Source of the DNA: an uncultured Rhizobiaceae group bacterium | GTDB taxonomy: Bacteria > Pseudomonadota > Alphaproteobacteria > Rhizobiales > Rhizobiaceae | Direction of reading: 5' to 3' | Length of the DNA stretch: 64,000 nt | Assembly (NCBI GenBank): GCA_937958815.1 | Contig: CALGMR010000005.1 | Location: forward strand, 62,001-126,000 | Shown here: positions 48,393-60,270 of the stretch, one piece after another | Numbering within the stretch: position 1 is the first letter of the stretch | Layout: each line of letters opens with the position of its first letter | Program-made: the position numbers and the translations under genes | Notes under the pieces: generated by a model | The model's input: the letters and a program-made list of their open reading frames with translations, nothing else | Told to the model about the DNA's origin: nothing | Database searches by the model: none

Positions 48393-50972
48393 TTATGCAA
48401 GTTCCTGAGATTCTTGCCCGCTGTATGGAGACGGATCATCACGATCCATCGCGCCCGGACGAAGGTTGAAGAGGATTAGAACCGGTGCTGCGATAAAGAT
48501 CGACGAATATGTCCCGATCAAAACACCGAAGATCATGGCAAAAGTGAAACCGCTGAGCACTTCTCCGCCCAAGAAATAGAGCGCGAACAAGGCCAACAGC
48601 GTTGTCACAGATGTCATCACGGTCCGCGAGAGCGTTTCGTTGATCGACAAATCCAACAGGTCGTTGATCGGTTTCTTTTTATATTTCCGCAAGTTTTCCC
48701 TAATCCTGTCATACACGACCACGGTATCGTTCAGTGAATACCCCACAATGGTCAAAATGGCAGCGATGGATGAAAGCGAAAACTCCAGTTGCAACACAGC
48801 AAACATACCAATGGTCAAGATCACATCGTGGGCCGTTGCGATAACGGCACCCAGAGCGAACTGCCATTCAAACCGGAACCAGATATAGACCATGATGGCC
48901 AAGAGCGATGCGATAACAGCGATTGTGCCCGCCCTCGCCAACTCACCGGAAACGGTTGGCCCCACAACTTCCTGACGTCGGAATTCGTGATCATCATCCA
49001 TAACTGATCGCACTTTGGCCAATGCACTTTGTTCGGCATTGTCACCGCCTTGCTGGCTTTCAATACGAATAAGAATTTCGTTTGGTTGGCCGAATTCCTG
49101 TACTTGAACATCACCCAAATTAAGATCCGACAAACGACTGCGAACATCAGCAATGTCGGCAATTTCAGTCTTCGACTGATACTCGACCAGCGTGCCGCCC
49201 TTGAAATCAATGCCGTAGTTCAAGTTGGCAATCACAAACATGGCCAAAGAGCCAACCAACAAAACGGCAGAGAACGGGAACGACAGCTTGCGATACACCA
49301 TGAAGATGAGCTTCGTGCCATATGGAACCAATGTGAACAGACCTTTGGGAAGCTCTGTTGGACGCTTCCAACGCAACCAAACCGACACGACCAAACGGGT
49401 CAATGTGAATGCCGTAAAGACGGATGTCAGAATACCAATGGCCAATGTAACGGCGAAGCCTTTGATTGGTCCTGAACCAAGATAGAACAGAATGAATGCC
49501 GCAATCAGTGTGGTGATGTTGGCGTCCAAAATGGTGCCCATGGCTTGCTTAAAGCCGATATCAATGGCCTGAACCAAAGAACGGCCGTTGCGTCGTTCTT
49601 CACGAATACGCTCATAGATCAAAACGTTGGCATCCACTGCCATACCCATGGTCAAAACGATACCAGCAATACCGGGAAGCGTAAGCGTTGCGCCGATGAA
49701 TGACAGCAACCCCATAATCAAAACCATATTCACGCTCAGTGCGATGGTCGCGATTATGCCCAGCAGACCGTAAGCCAAAAGCATGAACACGATCACCAAA
49801 ATACCGGCAATGATTGATGCGTTTTGACCCGCTTCGATTGAATCTGCGCCCAGGCTGGAACCAACCGTGCGCTCTTCAACGAATGTGATGTCTGCTGGCA
49901 AAGCACCTGCGCGCATGAGAACCGAAAGGTCTGCTGCTGCCTGAGGGGTGAAATTACCTGAAATTTGGCCTGAACCGCCACAAATTGATGATTGGATCAC
50001 AGGAGCGGAAATCGACACATCATCCAAGACAATTGCAAAGCGCTGGCCAATATTTTGGGTTGAATATTGGCAAAATATTCGGGCTGCTTTGTTGTTAAAG
50101 CGAAATGTAACCAGAGGCTCGTTTGTTTGCTGATCAAACCCCTGCTGCGCGTCGGCTAGGTCTTCGCCCTTAATTTTTACAGCAGTTCTCACAAGAATAT
50201 GCGTTTCACCCGAATCCGCATCAGATGTTTCGATCAGTTTGAACCCCACGGGCGCGCGCGCGCCTTGCAGAACATCTGTTGCGCTGGCGGTCGAATTGAC
50301 TTCATGGAAGTTCAATTTCGCAGTTGTGCCGATAACCTCTTTCAAGCGCTCAGGATCATCAAAGCCAGGCACCTGCACGATAACGCGATCATTGCCCTGA
50401 CGCTGAATGATAGGTTCCGTTGTTCCCAGTTCATCCACACGACGGCGAATAACTTCAATGGACTGAGTGACAGCCGAACGAAGGCGCTCGGCAATCCCCT
50501 CGTCAGTCAAAGTATATTCCAAGACTGTTGGCGATGGTTGCGTTTCTTCAACTTCAACAATGCCCAATCCACCCAGAATGGAGTCAGATGCCACATAAGG
50601 TTCCATCAGCGAACGCAAACGGTTCTGGGCACCCGCAGCGTCTTCTGCCTTCAACAGGCGAAGCGTGACCTTGTTGTCCTGACCGCGAATGCCGCCATAT
50701 CCAAGTGGGCCTTGATCGCGGTCACGCATCAAAGAACGCACATCATCGACCAATGTGGCCAGACGTTCTTTCTTGATGTCTTCCTCTTCGATTTTAACCT
50801 GAAGGTGCACACCGCCCTGCAAATCCAAACCCAAAGAGATCTGCTTTTTTGGCATCCAGTCTGGCAGTGCATCCAATGTGGATTGCGAAAACAGATTTGG
50901 CGCTGCCAAAAAGAAGCCGAACAAAACGACAAACAGAATTCCAATCATTTTCGATGTGGAGAAGTGCAACAT
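48393..50972 (-). CDS. secDF: Fused protein translocase subunit SecDF
   Basis: 859-residue fusion of SecD and SecF, about 12 membrane helices, driving late steps of Sec export and membrane insertion with the proton gradient. SecD half: N-terminal helix (IGILFVVLFGFFLAAPNLF), large periplasmic P1 domain, GMAVDANVLIYERIREE in the RND-like helix bundle. SecF half: GIDFKGGTLVEYQSK and GYSLNDTVVVYDRIREN. Length is normal for the alphaproteobacterial fused type. yajC lies 47 bases upstream on the same strand. Confidence 0.97.
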   Translation of the reverse strand: MLHFSTSKMIGILFVVLFGFFLAAPNLFSQSTLDALPDWMPKKQISLGLDLQGGVHLQVKIEEEDIKKERLATLVDDVRSLMRDRDQGPLGYGGIRGQDNKVTLRLLKAEDAAGAQNRLRSLMEPYVASDSILGGLGIVEVEETQPSPTVLEYTLTDEGIAERLRSAVTQSIEVIRRRVDELGTTEPIIQRQGNDRVIVQVPGFDDPERLKEVIGTTAKLNFHEVNSTASATDVLQGARAPVGFKLIETSDADSGETHILVRTAVKIKGEDLADAQQGFDQQTNEPLVTFRFNNKAARIFCQYSTQNIGQRFAIVLDDVSISAPVIQSSICGGSGQISGNFTPQAAADLSVLMRAGALPADITFVEERTVGSSLGADSIEAGQNASIIAGILVIVFMLLAYGLLGIIATIALSVNMVLIMGLLSFIGATLTLPGIAGIVLTMGMAVDANVLIYERIREERRNGRSLVQAIDIGFKQAMGTILDANITTLIAAFILFYLGSGPIKGFAVTLAIGILTSVFTAFTLTRLVVSVWLRWKRPTELPKGLFTLVPYGTKLIFMVYRKLSFPFSAVLLVGSLAMFVIANLNYGIDFKGGTLVEYQSKTEIADIADVRSRLSDLNLGDVQVQEFGQPNEILIRIESQQGGDNAEQSALAKVRSVMDDDHEFRRQEVVGPTVSGELARAGTIAVIASLLAIMVYIWFRFEWQFALGAVIATAHDVILTIGMFAVLQLEFSLSSIAAILTIVGYSLNDTVVVYDRIRENLRKYKKKPINDLLDLSINETLSRTVMTSVTTLLALFALYFLGGEVLSGFTFAMIFGVLIGTYSSIFIAAPVLILFNLRPGAMDRDDPSPYSGQESQELA

Positions 50973-51019
50973 TGGTTAGGCTTTCTGTTTGCTTGTTCTT
51001 TGAGGTTCTTTGATTTTGC

Positions 51020-51379
51020 TTACTTCGACTTTTTTGCAGGCTTTTCAGCTTTCTCAACTTTGGCTGGTTCGCCCTTAACGCGAACATCTGCCAACATCGA
51101 GCGTAGAATTTTCACTTTCGTGTCAGGTGCAATTTGCACTTCCACTTCATTTTCATCGATGACCTTTGTCACTTTGCCGACAATTCCACCGCCAGTAACA
51201 ACGGTATCGCTGCGGCGAATGTTGCTCAACATGTCTTCGCGCTTTTTTTGTTGTTGGCGTTGGGGGCGAAGAACCAGAAACCACATGATGCCGCCAACCA
51301 GAATGAGCGGAAACAAGAGTTCTACAATGCCGCCACCTGCGCCACCGGCGGACTGTGCATATGCTGGTGTGATAAACAT
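51020..51379 (-). CDS. yajC: Preprotein translocase subunit YajC
   Basis: 119 residues from the ATG at 51379; the frame stays open further upstream but only this start gives the usual beginning (MFITPAYAQSAGGAGGG). One membrane helix (FPLILVGGIMWFLVLRPQ), the QQQKKREDMLSNIRRSDTVVTGGGIVGKV signature, and a charged Lys/Glu-rich tail. Accessory component of SecDF in the inner membrane; first gene of yajC-secDF-Mth938-phytoene-synthase-like. Confidence 0.95.
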   Translation of the reverse strand: MFITPAYAQSAGGAGGGIVELLFPLILVGGIMWFLVLRPQRQQQKKREDMLSNIRRSDTVVTGGGIVGKVTKVIDENEVEVQIAPDTKVKILRSMLADVRVKGEPAKVEKAEKPAKKSK

Positions 51380-51567
51380 GGGATACCTCGAAATTTTGGT
51401 GCTGCAACGCCTTTGGTTGAAGCCAGCTAAAGTGTTCGCTGGAATATAGTGTTTGGCTCTGGCAATGCAACACAATGCCGCCATTTCAACGCCTTTGTTG
51501 GCGTTTCTTTTCAAAATGTTCGACCCGTGATACGGCCAACACACGACGACGCACGGAGACTGATGAA

Positions 51568-52455
51568 ATGACGGGCCAATCAAACGACTCACTTGTTCAA
51601 TTGAACACCAAAATGGATGCTTTGCTGGCATTGGTTGAACGTGCAGTTCCTGAAATTCCAATGGTGTCTGACCTGACCGCGGCAGATGCTTTTGTTTGGA
51701 GTACACAGAAGAACTGGTTGCAGCCGGTGAAGAAGGTCAATCGCGTTGAAATGGTGCTTTTGCAAGGCATCGATCGGGTCCGCGATATCTTGATCGACAA
51801 CACCGAACGTTTTGCAAAAGGACTGCCCGCCAACAATGCGCTGCTTTGGGGCGCGCGGGGCATGGGAAAATCGTCTCTCGTGAAAGCGGCTCACGCCACA
51901 ATTATCGGTGACGCAAAGCCAGGCGAAGCATCTTTAAAGCTGGTTGAGATTCACCGTGAAGATATCGACAGTCTGCCGGAATTGCTGACCCACATTCGCG
52001 ATACAGATTATCGTTTCATTTTGTTCTGCGATGATTTGTCTTTCGATCACGATGACACAAGCTACAAAGCGCTCAAAGCTGCTCTTGATGGTGGTGTCGA
52101 GGGCCGCCCAGAAAACTGCGTGTTTTATGCCACGTCCAATCGCCGACACCTCATGCCTCGGGATATGATTGAAAACGAACGCTCAACTTCAATTTCTCCC
52201 AGTGAAGCTGTGGAAGAAAAGGTCTCTCTTTCTGATCGGTTTGGACTGTGGCTCGGGTTTCACAAATGCACGCAGGATGAATATCTTGCGATGATTGACG
52301 GTTATATCGCTCATTTCAAACTCGGTGTGGAGTTGGAAGATGTCCGAGCAGATGCATTGGAATGGTCTACCACGCGGGGAAGTCGTTCTGGGCGCGTGGC
52401 TTGGCAATTCGTAACTGAGCTGGCCGGACAGTTGAACAAACCTCTTAACGATTAA
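51568..52455 (+). CDS. DUF815 family AAA+ ATPase
   Basis: 295 residues from the ATG at 51568 (GGAGA upstream). P-loop ATPase of the DUF815 family: Walker A GARGMGKSS at 95-103, Walker B-like FILFCDDLSFD, sensor region YATSNRRHLMPRDM, and arginine-rich C-terminal WSTTRGSRSGRVAWQFV. Found next to yajC in many rhizobia, divergent from it as here. The biological role is unknown; chaperone-like or DnaA-related activity has been guessed for the fold only. Confidence 0.92.
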   Translation: MTGQSNDSLVQLNTKMDALLALVERAVPEIPMVSDLTAADAFVWSTQKNWLQPVKKVNRVEMVLLQGIDRVRDILIDNTERFAKGLPANNALLWGARGMGKSSLVKAAHATIIGDAKPGEASLKLVEIHREDIDSLPELLTHIRDTDYRFILFCDDLSFDHDDTSYKALKAALDGGVEGRPENCVFYATSNRRHLMPRDMIENERSTSISPSEAVEEKVSLSDRFGLWLGFHKCTQDEYLAMIDGYIAHFKLGVELEDVRADALEWSTTRGSRSGRVAWQFVTELAGQLNKPLND

Positions 52456-52556
52456 CCTGAATCTGCGTCTCTTTGCCTGTTAACTACTATTTGGTTCAAT
52501 TTTGATAGATGTTTGTACAGGCGGGCGGAGCCAACAGTCTTTGAGAGGCGGTGCAG

Positions 52557-52829
52557 ATGAAACAGAAACAATCGAAATCTAGCGAAGTTGTAGCGAAAGC
52601 CATTGTTTTCGTTGTTGGAATTATCTTGGCCAGTATTGGCACAATTGCAGGCTATTACGGTCTGCAACTGGCAAACTCGACCGTTTATATGGAATATAAA
52701 TGGCTTTGGGTCACCCTTTTGGCAGCCCTGTGTTTCTTTATGTTGCGCGGTGCGTGGCACACGGCTTTTTACAAGCCAGAATCCGCAGAAGAAAAGTTCT
52801 CGATTGGCGGTTCCAACCGAGGCTTTTAA
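52557..52829 (+). CDS. Small membrane protein of unknown function
   Basis: 90 residues from the ATG at 52557 (GAGAGGCGG upstream). Lys/Gln/Ser-rich start, two membrane helices (about 12-36 and 50-68), short C-terminal tail SAEEKFSIGGSNRGF. No known family. It is 100 bases downstream of the DUF815 gene on the same strand and convergent with pyrG (14-base gap). Confidence 0.7.
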   Translation: MKQKQSKSSEVVAKAIVFVVGIILASIGTIAGYYGLQLANSTVYMEYKWLWVTLLAALCFFMLRGAWHTAFYKPESAEEKFSIGGSNRGF

Positions 52830-52843
52830 TTCTACACTTTCGT

Positions 52844-54490
<1,647 letters not shown>

Positions 54491-54587
54491 TTAACGCCAA
54501 ATATCAATTTCACAAACCAAAATTTTCAAAACTGCAGTTTATGCACACGGATATTTTGGAAATCCGTCAATATTTGGCGAACAGGCT

Positions 54588-54989
54588 TTACTCAGAAGTT
54601 GGAACGCTGGTTGTTGGAGCTATTGGCTGACCTTCTCTTTCGAGATCTTCCAGCAAATTGCCGGCAGATGGTGCAGCAGTGCCAGCATCTGTACCCTCAC
54701 CCGTTGGAACGCCATTTTGGTTGCCCAACTGCTCAATCACGTTTCCTGTGCGGCTTTCGCCCTGAGAGATTACACCAAGAGCAATCGACGTCGCAAAAAA
54801 GCCTGCGGCAAGGATTGTCGTTGTTTTTGTCAAAGCGTTTGCGGCGCCTCTGGCGGACATAAAGCCACCGCCACCACCGCCGCCGCCACCACCAATACCC
54901 AAGGCACCGCCCTCAGAGCGTTGCAACAAAATGAGCACGATCAGTGCAAGTACCAACATAAGGTGGATGACGATCAAAACGGTGGTCAT
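54588..54989 (-). CDS. secG: Protein-export membrane protein SecG
   Basis: 133 residues: two membrane helices (LIVIHLMLVLALIVLILLQ and TTILAAGFFATSIALGVIS) with the SecG motif LLQRSEGGALGIGGG between them and FMSARGAANALTKTTTILA. A run of ten Gly follows the motif. The C-terminus is a Gly/Ala/Pro/Thr-rich cytoplasmic tail, common in alphaproteobacteria. Third Sec subunit locus in the window together with yajC and secDF. Confidence 0.95.
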   Translation of the reverse strand: MTTVLIVIHLMLVLALIVLILLQRSEGGALGIGGGGGGGGGGFMSARGAANALTKTTTILAAGFFATSIALGVISQGESRTGNVIEQLGNQNGVPTGEGTDAGTAAPSAGNLLEDLEREGQPIAPTTSVPTSE

Positions 54990-55121
54990 AGAAAAGTTCC
55001 TGATAATTCCATGAACAAAACAAATGTTCCGGAAACTGGTTTGGCGTGTCCTAACTCATACACAAATTTTTGCCAAGAGTGCGAACAGCAGAGCAGTCAA
55101 ATTCGTTTGTTTGAGGTTCAG

Positions 55122-55886
55122 TCAAACTTTGCGGTAGACTTCGCATATGGAGAGCAGATCTTCTGCTTTCAAGCTTGCGCCACCCACCAATGCACCATCC
55201 ACATTGTTGATCATCAATAACTCTGCCGCATTGGAGGGTTTTACAGAGCCACCATAGAGGAGTCTCATGCGCTCGCCTGGGCCTTGCAAACGCTCGACAA
55301 GTTCGTTGCGTAGAAAGGCATGGATTGCCTCGATGTCTTCAGGGCTCGGGGTTTTTCCAGTGCCGATGGCCCAAACGGGTTCGTAAGCAATAATTGTGTT
55401 CTGATCGGTCGCGCCTTCAGGCACAGAAGCTTGCAATTGTGCGCTCAATACAGCTTCCGCCTGCCCTGCATCATACTGAGCTTCGGTTTCACCAATGCAG
55501 ATGATTGCAGTTAAACCTGCTCTCCAACACGCTTGCGCTTTGCTGCGAACATCAGAATCACTTTCATTGTGATCGGTGCGACGTTCTGAATGGCCCACGA
55601 TGCAATATTCGGCGAGGCAATCGGCTATCATTTCGGCAGATACATCACCTGTGTGCGCGCCAGACGCGTTTGCATGGCAATCTTGCGCCCCAACATGTAA
55701 GCCAGTGTCCTCGGCCAAAGCTGTTGCAACATATAACAACGTTGCGGGTGGGCAAACGACCATGTCCAGTTTTTGTGACAGTTCCGCGTCCGCTCCTTTG
55801 GACATCAGGGCCAGTTGATCCAATTGATCGCGCTGGCCATTCATTTTCCAGTTGCCTGCAACAAGTGGTTTGATATCGGGCGTCAT
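55122..55886 (-). CDS. tpiA: Triosephosphate isomerase
   Basis: Interconverts dihydroxyacetone phosphate and glyceraldehyde-3-phosphate. 254 residues from the ATG at 55886 (longer upstream readings add a non-conserved leader). TIM barrel with catalytic Lys in GNWKMNG, His in VGHSERR, Glu in [11 protein letters not shown], and phosphate loops LLYGGSVKP and [10 protein letters not shown]. It lies 132 bases upstream of secG and diverges from the ppiD-like gene. Confidence 0.98.
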   Translation of the reverse strand: MTPDIKPLVAGNWKMNGQRDQLDQLALMSKGADAELSQKLDMVVCPPATLLYVATALAEDTGLHVGAQDCHANASGAHTGDVSAEMIADCLAEYCIVGHSERRTDHNESDSDVRSKAQACWRAGLTAIICIGETEAQYDAGQAEAVLSAQLQASVPEGATDQNTIIAYEPVWAIGTGKTPSPEDIEAIHAFLRNELVERLQGPGERMRLLYGGSVKPSNAAELLMINNVDGALVGGASLKAEDLLSICEVYRKV

Positions 55887-56046
55887 GGGACATTTTTCCA
55901 AGAATATATTGTCTGGACGGTGACTAAGCTGCCCGGACTTTAAAATCAACGTTACTCGTGGCAAATGCGCTTGCTGCAAGCGATGCGCATCTTTATGTTG
56001 CAGCAACGAACACCGATACGATTTTCAGTTCCACGGGACATTATCC

Positions 56047-57939
56047 ATGCTTTCACTTCTTCGCACCTTTATCAAAGGTTGGACTGCTAAGATTCTCTTT
56101 TTGCTTCTGGTTGGCAGTTTTGCGCTTTGGGGCACGGCAGATCAGGCCGGGCATGGCGGTGCCGGTGGTTATACGGTTGCAGAAGTCGGTAAAACCAAAG
56201 TTTCACCATCTGAATTCATCGCGACTTACAATCAAAGTCTGAACACGATGCAACAACGTTTTGGTCGTCGCTTCAATCAAACGGAAGCACAAGCCTTCGG
56301 AGTTCCCGCCCAAGCTTTGGGTACGGTTGTATCATTTGCCACACTTGATGAGTTCGCCCGTGTGAATTCAATGTCGCTTTCAGAATCAATGCTGGCGCGA
56401 ATGATTGCAGACAATGAAGCATTTCAAGACAGTGCTGGCGCATTCAGTCAGACGCGGTTTGTCGCTGCCCTGCGCAATGCCAGAATGCGGGAAGCAGATT
56501 TCATCAATTTGCAGAATTCAACGGCAGTCCGCTCTCAGATTTCGCAGGCCGTGGCGACTGGCAATATTGTGCCAGAAGTTTTCAAGAATGGGATGGGCCA
56601 GTTTTTGAATGAGGAGCGTAAGTTTTCCTATCTGCGCATTACACCCAAACAAGCTGGCACGCCCGCTGCCCCAACCGACGAACAGTTGAAAAAACAATTC
56701 GAAGACAACAAAGCGAGTTATGCTGCGCCCGAATATCGCAAACTCAACATTCTTGCACTTGAGCCGAAAGACTTGGCAGATGAAAGCAAGATTTCAGATG
56801 AAGACGTTGCAGCAGACTACGAAGCGCGCAAACAGACCTACGTGACGCCCGAAAGACGCCGTGTTCAACAAGTGGTTTTCAAAGACAGTGCGGCCGCTGA
56901 AGCTGCTAAAAAATCCATGTCGGAAGGCGCTACCTTTGAAACCATTCTAGAAGAGAATGGCACCAAACTTTCTGACGCCGATCTCGGATTTTTACTCAAA
57001 GCAAATGTTCCTGAGGCTCTGCGCGATATCGTGTTTGGCTTAGAACTCAACACTGTAAGCGATGTAATAGATGGACCATTTGGCGCAACCCTTGCCCGTG
57101 TCACCGAAATTGAAGAATCAAAAACAACGCCATTGGAAGATGTGAAAGCGGAAATCAGACGCGAGCTTGCATTTCGAAAAGCGGCAGAAGATCTCAATGG
57201 CGTGCAAGAGCAAATTGAAGATATGCGTGCTGGTGGCACGTCACTGACCGAGATCGCGTCTAAGCTGAAACTGAAGTCGCGCACAATTGACGCAATTGAT
57301 GCACGAGGTCGCACAGACAAAGATGAGCTCATCAATGATATTCCAGAGAGTTCAAGCGTATTGCGTCAAGCCTTTCAAACGGAAGTTGGTGCGCAAGCAA
57401 GCCCTCTGGACATCGGTCAAACTGGATTGGTTTGGTATGAAGTACTATCCATCGAACCTGCCCGCGACCGAACTTTCGATGAAGTCAAAGACCGCGTCAC
57501 CAAAGACTGGACTGTTGCCGAACAGCAAAGACTGCTGACTGCAAAAGCCGAAGAAATTCAGGAAAAGGTCAACAGCGGTCAAAAACTTGGTGCCCTGGCT
57601 CTGGAAATGGATACGTTGGAAGAAACAACTGGCTTCACCAAGCGCAGTGCTGAGTTTCCAGAATTTAAGAGAACATCTGTGCAAGCTGGTTTTGAGGTTA
57701 AATTGAACACCTCAACAACGGCTCCCGTTGCCGGAAAAGAAGAGTATCTGGTCATTGTTCCAACCGAAAGCAAAGGCACAAGTTCAGCAGAAGTCAAAAT
57801 CACAGATGAGCAAGTGCAAGTGGCCAATGGCGGTGCGGGCGATGATATGCTCAATCAGTTGATCAACAATTTGCGCAATCGGTTTGAAGTGACGCAAAAC
57901 CCTGCTGTCGCCTCACAGCTCATCCAACAATACAACTAG
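56047..57939 (+). CDS. PpiD-like periplasmic peptidyl-prolyl isomerase/chaperone
   Basis: 630 residues, anchored by one N-terminal helix ([18 protein letters not shown]) with the bulk in the periplasm. A SurA_N-type chaperone domain (about 35-200, [39 protein letters not shown]) is followed by a parvulin-like region (about 260-370, [33 protein letters not shown]). PPIase activity of the domain is uncertain. It helps outer-membrane and periplasmic proteins fold after Sec export. trpD starts 14 bases later, so it is probably the first gene of the trp operon here. Confidence 0.9.
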   Translation: MLSLLRTFIKGWTAKILFLLLVGSFALWGTADQAGHGGAGGYTVAEVGKTKVSPSEFIATYNQSLNTMQQRFGRRFNQTEAQAFGVPAQALGTVVSFATLDEFARVNSMSLSESMLARMIADNEAFQDSAGAFSQTRFVAALRNARMREADFINLQNSTAVRSQISQAVATGNIVPEVFKNGMGQFLNEERKFSYLRITPKQAGTPAAPTDEQLKKQFEDNKASYAAPEYRKLNILALEPKDLADESKISDEDVAADYEARKQTYVTPERRRVQQVVFKDSAAAEAAKKSMSEGATFETILEENGTKLSDADLGFLLKANVPEALRDIVFGLELNTVSDVIDGPFGATLARVTEIEESKTTPLEDVKAEIRRELAFRKAAEDLNGVQEQIEDMRAGGTSLTEIASKLKLKSRTIDAIDARGRTDKDELINDIPESSSVLRQAFQTEVGAQASPLDIGQTGLVWYEVLSIEPARDRTFDEVKDRVTKDWTVAEQQRLLTAKAEEIQEKVNSGQKLGALALEMDTLEETTGFTKRSAEFPEFKRTSVQAGFEVKLNTSTTAPVAGKEEYLVIVPTESKGTSSAEVKITDEQVQVANGGAGDDMLNQLINNLRNRFEVTQNPAVASQLIQQYN

Positions 57940-57953
57940 AATTCGAGACCGTT

Positions 57954-58973
57954 GTGGCTGACTTTAAGGAGCTGATTGGTATTGTCGCAAACGGCGAACC
58001 ATTAAACCGTTTGCAGGCAGAAAAAGCCTTTGAAATCATGATGTCAGGAAATGCCACGCCAAGTCAGATTGGCGGCTTTTTGATGGCGCTTCGCATTCGT
58101 GGTGAGACCGTTGACGAACTCACAGGCGCGGTGTCTGTTATGCGTTCAAAAATGCTGACGGTTGATGCGCCCTCTGGCGCTATCGATATTGTTGGCACCG
58201 GTGGAACACAAACCGGAACTTACAGCATTTCCACATGTTCGGCCTTTGTGATGGCGGGCGCTGGCCTTAAAGTTGCAAAACACGGCAACCGCGCGCTCTC
58301 TTCAAAGACGGGTACTGCGGACACTTTGGAAAGCCTTGGGCTCAATCTTGAAAACGATGTTGCAGGCATTGAGCGCTGTATAGATCAAGCTGGTCTTGGT
58401 TTCATGTTTGCGCCTATGCATCATTCTGCCATGCGGTTTGTTGGGCCGAGCCGCGTTGAACTTGGCACGCGAACCATATTCAATTTGCTTGGTCCATTGT
58501 CCAATCCTGCAGGTGTCACCCGTCAGGTTACAGGTGCTTTTTCGCCTGATTGGTTGTTGCCCATGGCACATGTGCTTAAAAACCTTGGGTCTGAACATGT
58601 TTGGTTGACCCATGGTGACGGGATGGATGAAATCACAGCCACGGGCACAACCAAAGTTGTTGAATTGAAAGACGGAGACATCCGCGAGTTCGAGATCAAC
58701 CCTGAAGATGCAGGCGTCGTAAAACATCCTGTTGAAGCCTTAAAAGGAGGCGATGCAGCTTATAATGCTGCTGCATTGCGCGGAGTTCTTGATGGCGAAA
58801 ATAATGCTTATCGCGATATGGTTTTAATGAATGCAGGCGCTGGAATGTTGGTGGGCGGATTGGTTTCAAACCTTAAAGATGGGGCTGCACTGGCCGCAGA
58901 AAGCATTGACAGTGGCAAAGCCAAAGAGGTTCTGAAAAACCTTGTTGCCGTTTCAAATGGACAATTACTGTGA
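57954..58973 (+). CDS. trpD: Anthranilate phosphoribosyltransferase
   Basis: Second step of tryptophan synthesis. 339 residues, GTG start. Nucleoside-phosphorylase-type fold with PRPP/Mg2+-binding [48 protein letters not shown] and GPLSNPAGV. The stop overlaps the trpC start (GTGA). trpG and trpE are not in the window, as usual for rhizobia where trpE(G) is elsewhere. Confidence 0.97.
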   Translation: MADFKELIGIVANGEPLNRLQAEKAFEIMMSGNATPSQIGGFLMALRIRGETVDELTGAVSVMRSKMLTVDAPSGAIDIVGTGGTQTGTYSISTCSAFVMAGAGLKVAKHGNRALSSKTGTADTLESLGLNLENDVAGIERCIDQAGLGFMFAPMHHSAMRFVGPSRVELGTRTIFNLLGPLSNPAGVTRQVTGAFSPDWLLPMAHVLKNLGSEHVWLTHGDGMDEITATGTTKVVELKDGDIREFEINPEDAGVVKHPVEALKGGDAAYNAAALRGVLDGENNAYRDMVLMNAGAGMLVGGLVSNLKDGAALAAESIDSGKAKEVLKNLVAVSNGQLL

Positions 58974-59779
58974 GCGATATTCTGGAAAAAATTGGCGCTT
59001 ACAAACGTGAGGAAATCGCTGCAGCAAAAGCAAGCGTGTCTCTGGCCGACTTGAAAGCCAAGTGTCTGGATGTTTCACAGCCACGTGGCTTTGCGACGGC
59101 ACTGCAAAACAAACTGAATGACGGTGACTATGCGCTGATTGCAGAGATCAAAAAAGCGAGCCCATCCAAGGGGCTCATTCGTGAAGACTTCGATCCCCCT
59201 GCACTGGCGAAAGCCTATGAAAAAGGCGGCGCGGCGTGTTTGTCAGTTTTGACCGACGCGCCTTCTTTTCAGGGAGCTCCAGAATTTCTGACCAATGCGC
59301 GCAACGAAGTGTCGCTTCCCTGTCTGCGCAAAGATTTCATGTACGACACCTACCAAGTTCACGAAGCCCGCGCTTGGGGTGCTGACTGCATCTTGATTAT
59401 TCTTGCGGCCCTTAATGATGACACCGCAAAGCGTTTGGAAGATGAAGCGTTTTTACTTGGTATGGATGTGTTGCTTGAAGTTCATAACGAGGAAGAGTTG
59501 CATCGTGCATTGAGGTTGAAATCCCCTCTGCTCGGCATCAACAATCGCAATTTGAAAACCTTTGATGTTTCGCTCACCACAACTGAAATGCTCGCACCAA
59601 TGATTCCCGATGACCGTATCATCGTTGGCGAATCTGGTTTGTTCACACCTGCGGATTTGAGCCGCATGTCAGAGATCGATGTGAACACGTTTTTGATTGG
59701 TGAAAGTTTGATGCGCCAACAGAATGTGGAAGTGGCAACTTCTACGCTTTTGACCAAGCCTGAGCCAGTGGCTTCATAG
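58970..59779 (+). CDS. trpC: Indole-3-glycerol phosphate synthase
   Basis: Fourth step of tryptophan synthesis. 269 residues, TIM barrel, monofunctional (no TrpF fusion). Seen: [80 protein letters not shown] and [18 protein letters not shown] start overlaps the trpD stop; moaC follows after 2 bases, joining Trp and molybdenum-cofactor genes in one operon. Confidence 0.97.
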   Translation: MSDILEKIGAYKREEIAAAKASVSLADLKAKCLDVSQPRGFATALQNKLNDGDYALIAEIKKASPSKGLIREDFDPPALAKAYEKGGAACLSVLTDAPSFQGAPEFLTNARNEVSLPCLRKDFMYDTYQVHEARAWGADCILIILAALNDDTAKRLEDEAFLLGMDVLLEVHNEEELHRALRLKSPLLGINNRNLKTFDVSLTTTEMLAPMIPDDRIIVGESGLFTPADLSRMSEIDVNTFLIGESLMRQQNVEVATSTLLTKPEPVAS

Positions 59780-59781
59780 TC

Positions 59782-60270
59782 ATGAGCAAGAAACTCACTC
59801 ATATAGATGCATCGGGTGCTGCTCATATGGTGGATGTCGCGGGAAAGGCATTGACGGAGCGCGTGGCTGTGGCCGAAAGCTCCGTTTCCATGAAACCTGA
59901 AACGCTTGAATTGATCGTATCAGGAAATTCCAAAAAAGGTGATGTTCTGGCAACGGCCCGCATTGCTGGCATTATGGCTGCGAAAAAGACCCACGATTTG
60001 ATCCCATTGTGTCATCCGCTGGCTCTGACCAAAGTGAGTGTCGATATCACGCCCGATGAACAACTGCCCGGCCTTCGCATCGAAACCTTGGCAAAAGTTG
60101 TTGGCAATACGGGTGTTGAAATGGAAGCGCTCACTGCAGCTTCGGTTGCCGCTTTGACAATCTACGATATGGCGAAGGCGGTTGACCGTGGCATGTCTAT
60201 TGGGCCGACAAGATTGACGCAAAAGTCTGGCGGTAAGTCTGGCGATTGGTCTGCTGACGGTGAAGCATGA
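59782..60270 (+). CDS. moaC: Cyclic pyranopterin monophosphate synthase
   Basis: Second enzyme of molybdenum-cofactor synthesis, converting the 8-oxo-cyclic-dihydropterin formed by MoaA to cPMP. 162 residues. Motifs: [16 protein letters not shown] at the N-terminus, [32 protein letters not shown] and [30 protein letters not shown] (catalytic Lys and Asp in the last block). It overlaps moeA by ATGA. Confidence 0.97.
   Translation: MSKKLTHIDASGAAHMVDVAGKALTERVAVAESSVSMKPETLELIVSGNSKKGDVLATARIAGIMAAKKTHDLIPLCHPLALTKVSVDITPDEQLPGLRIETLAKVVGNTGVEMEALTAASVAALTIYDMAKAVDRGMSIGPTRLTQKSGGKSGDWSADGEA

Noticed and set aside
50199..51449. Long open frame (416 codons) on the plus strand opposite secDF/yajC
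   Set aside because: Fully antisense to two clear genes; its product is rich in Phe, Cys, His and Arg and has no recognisable motif.
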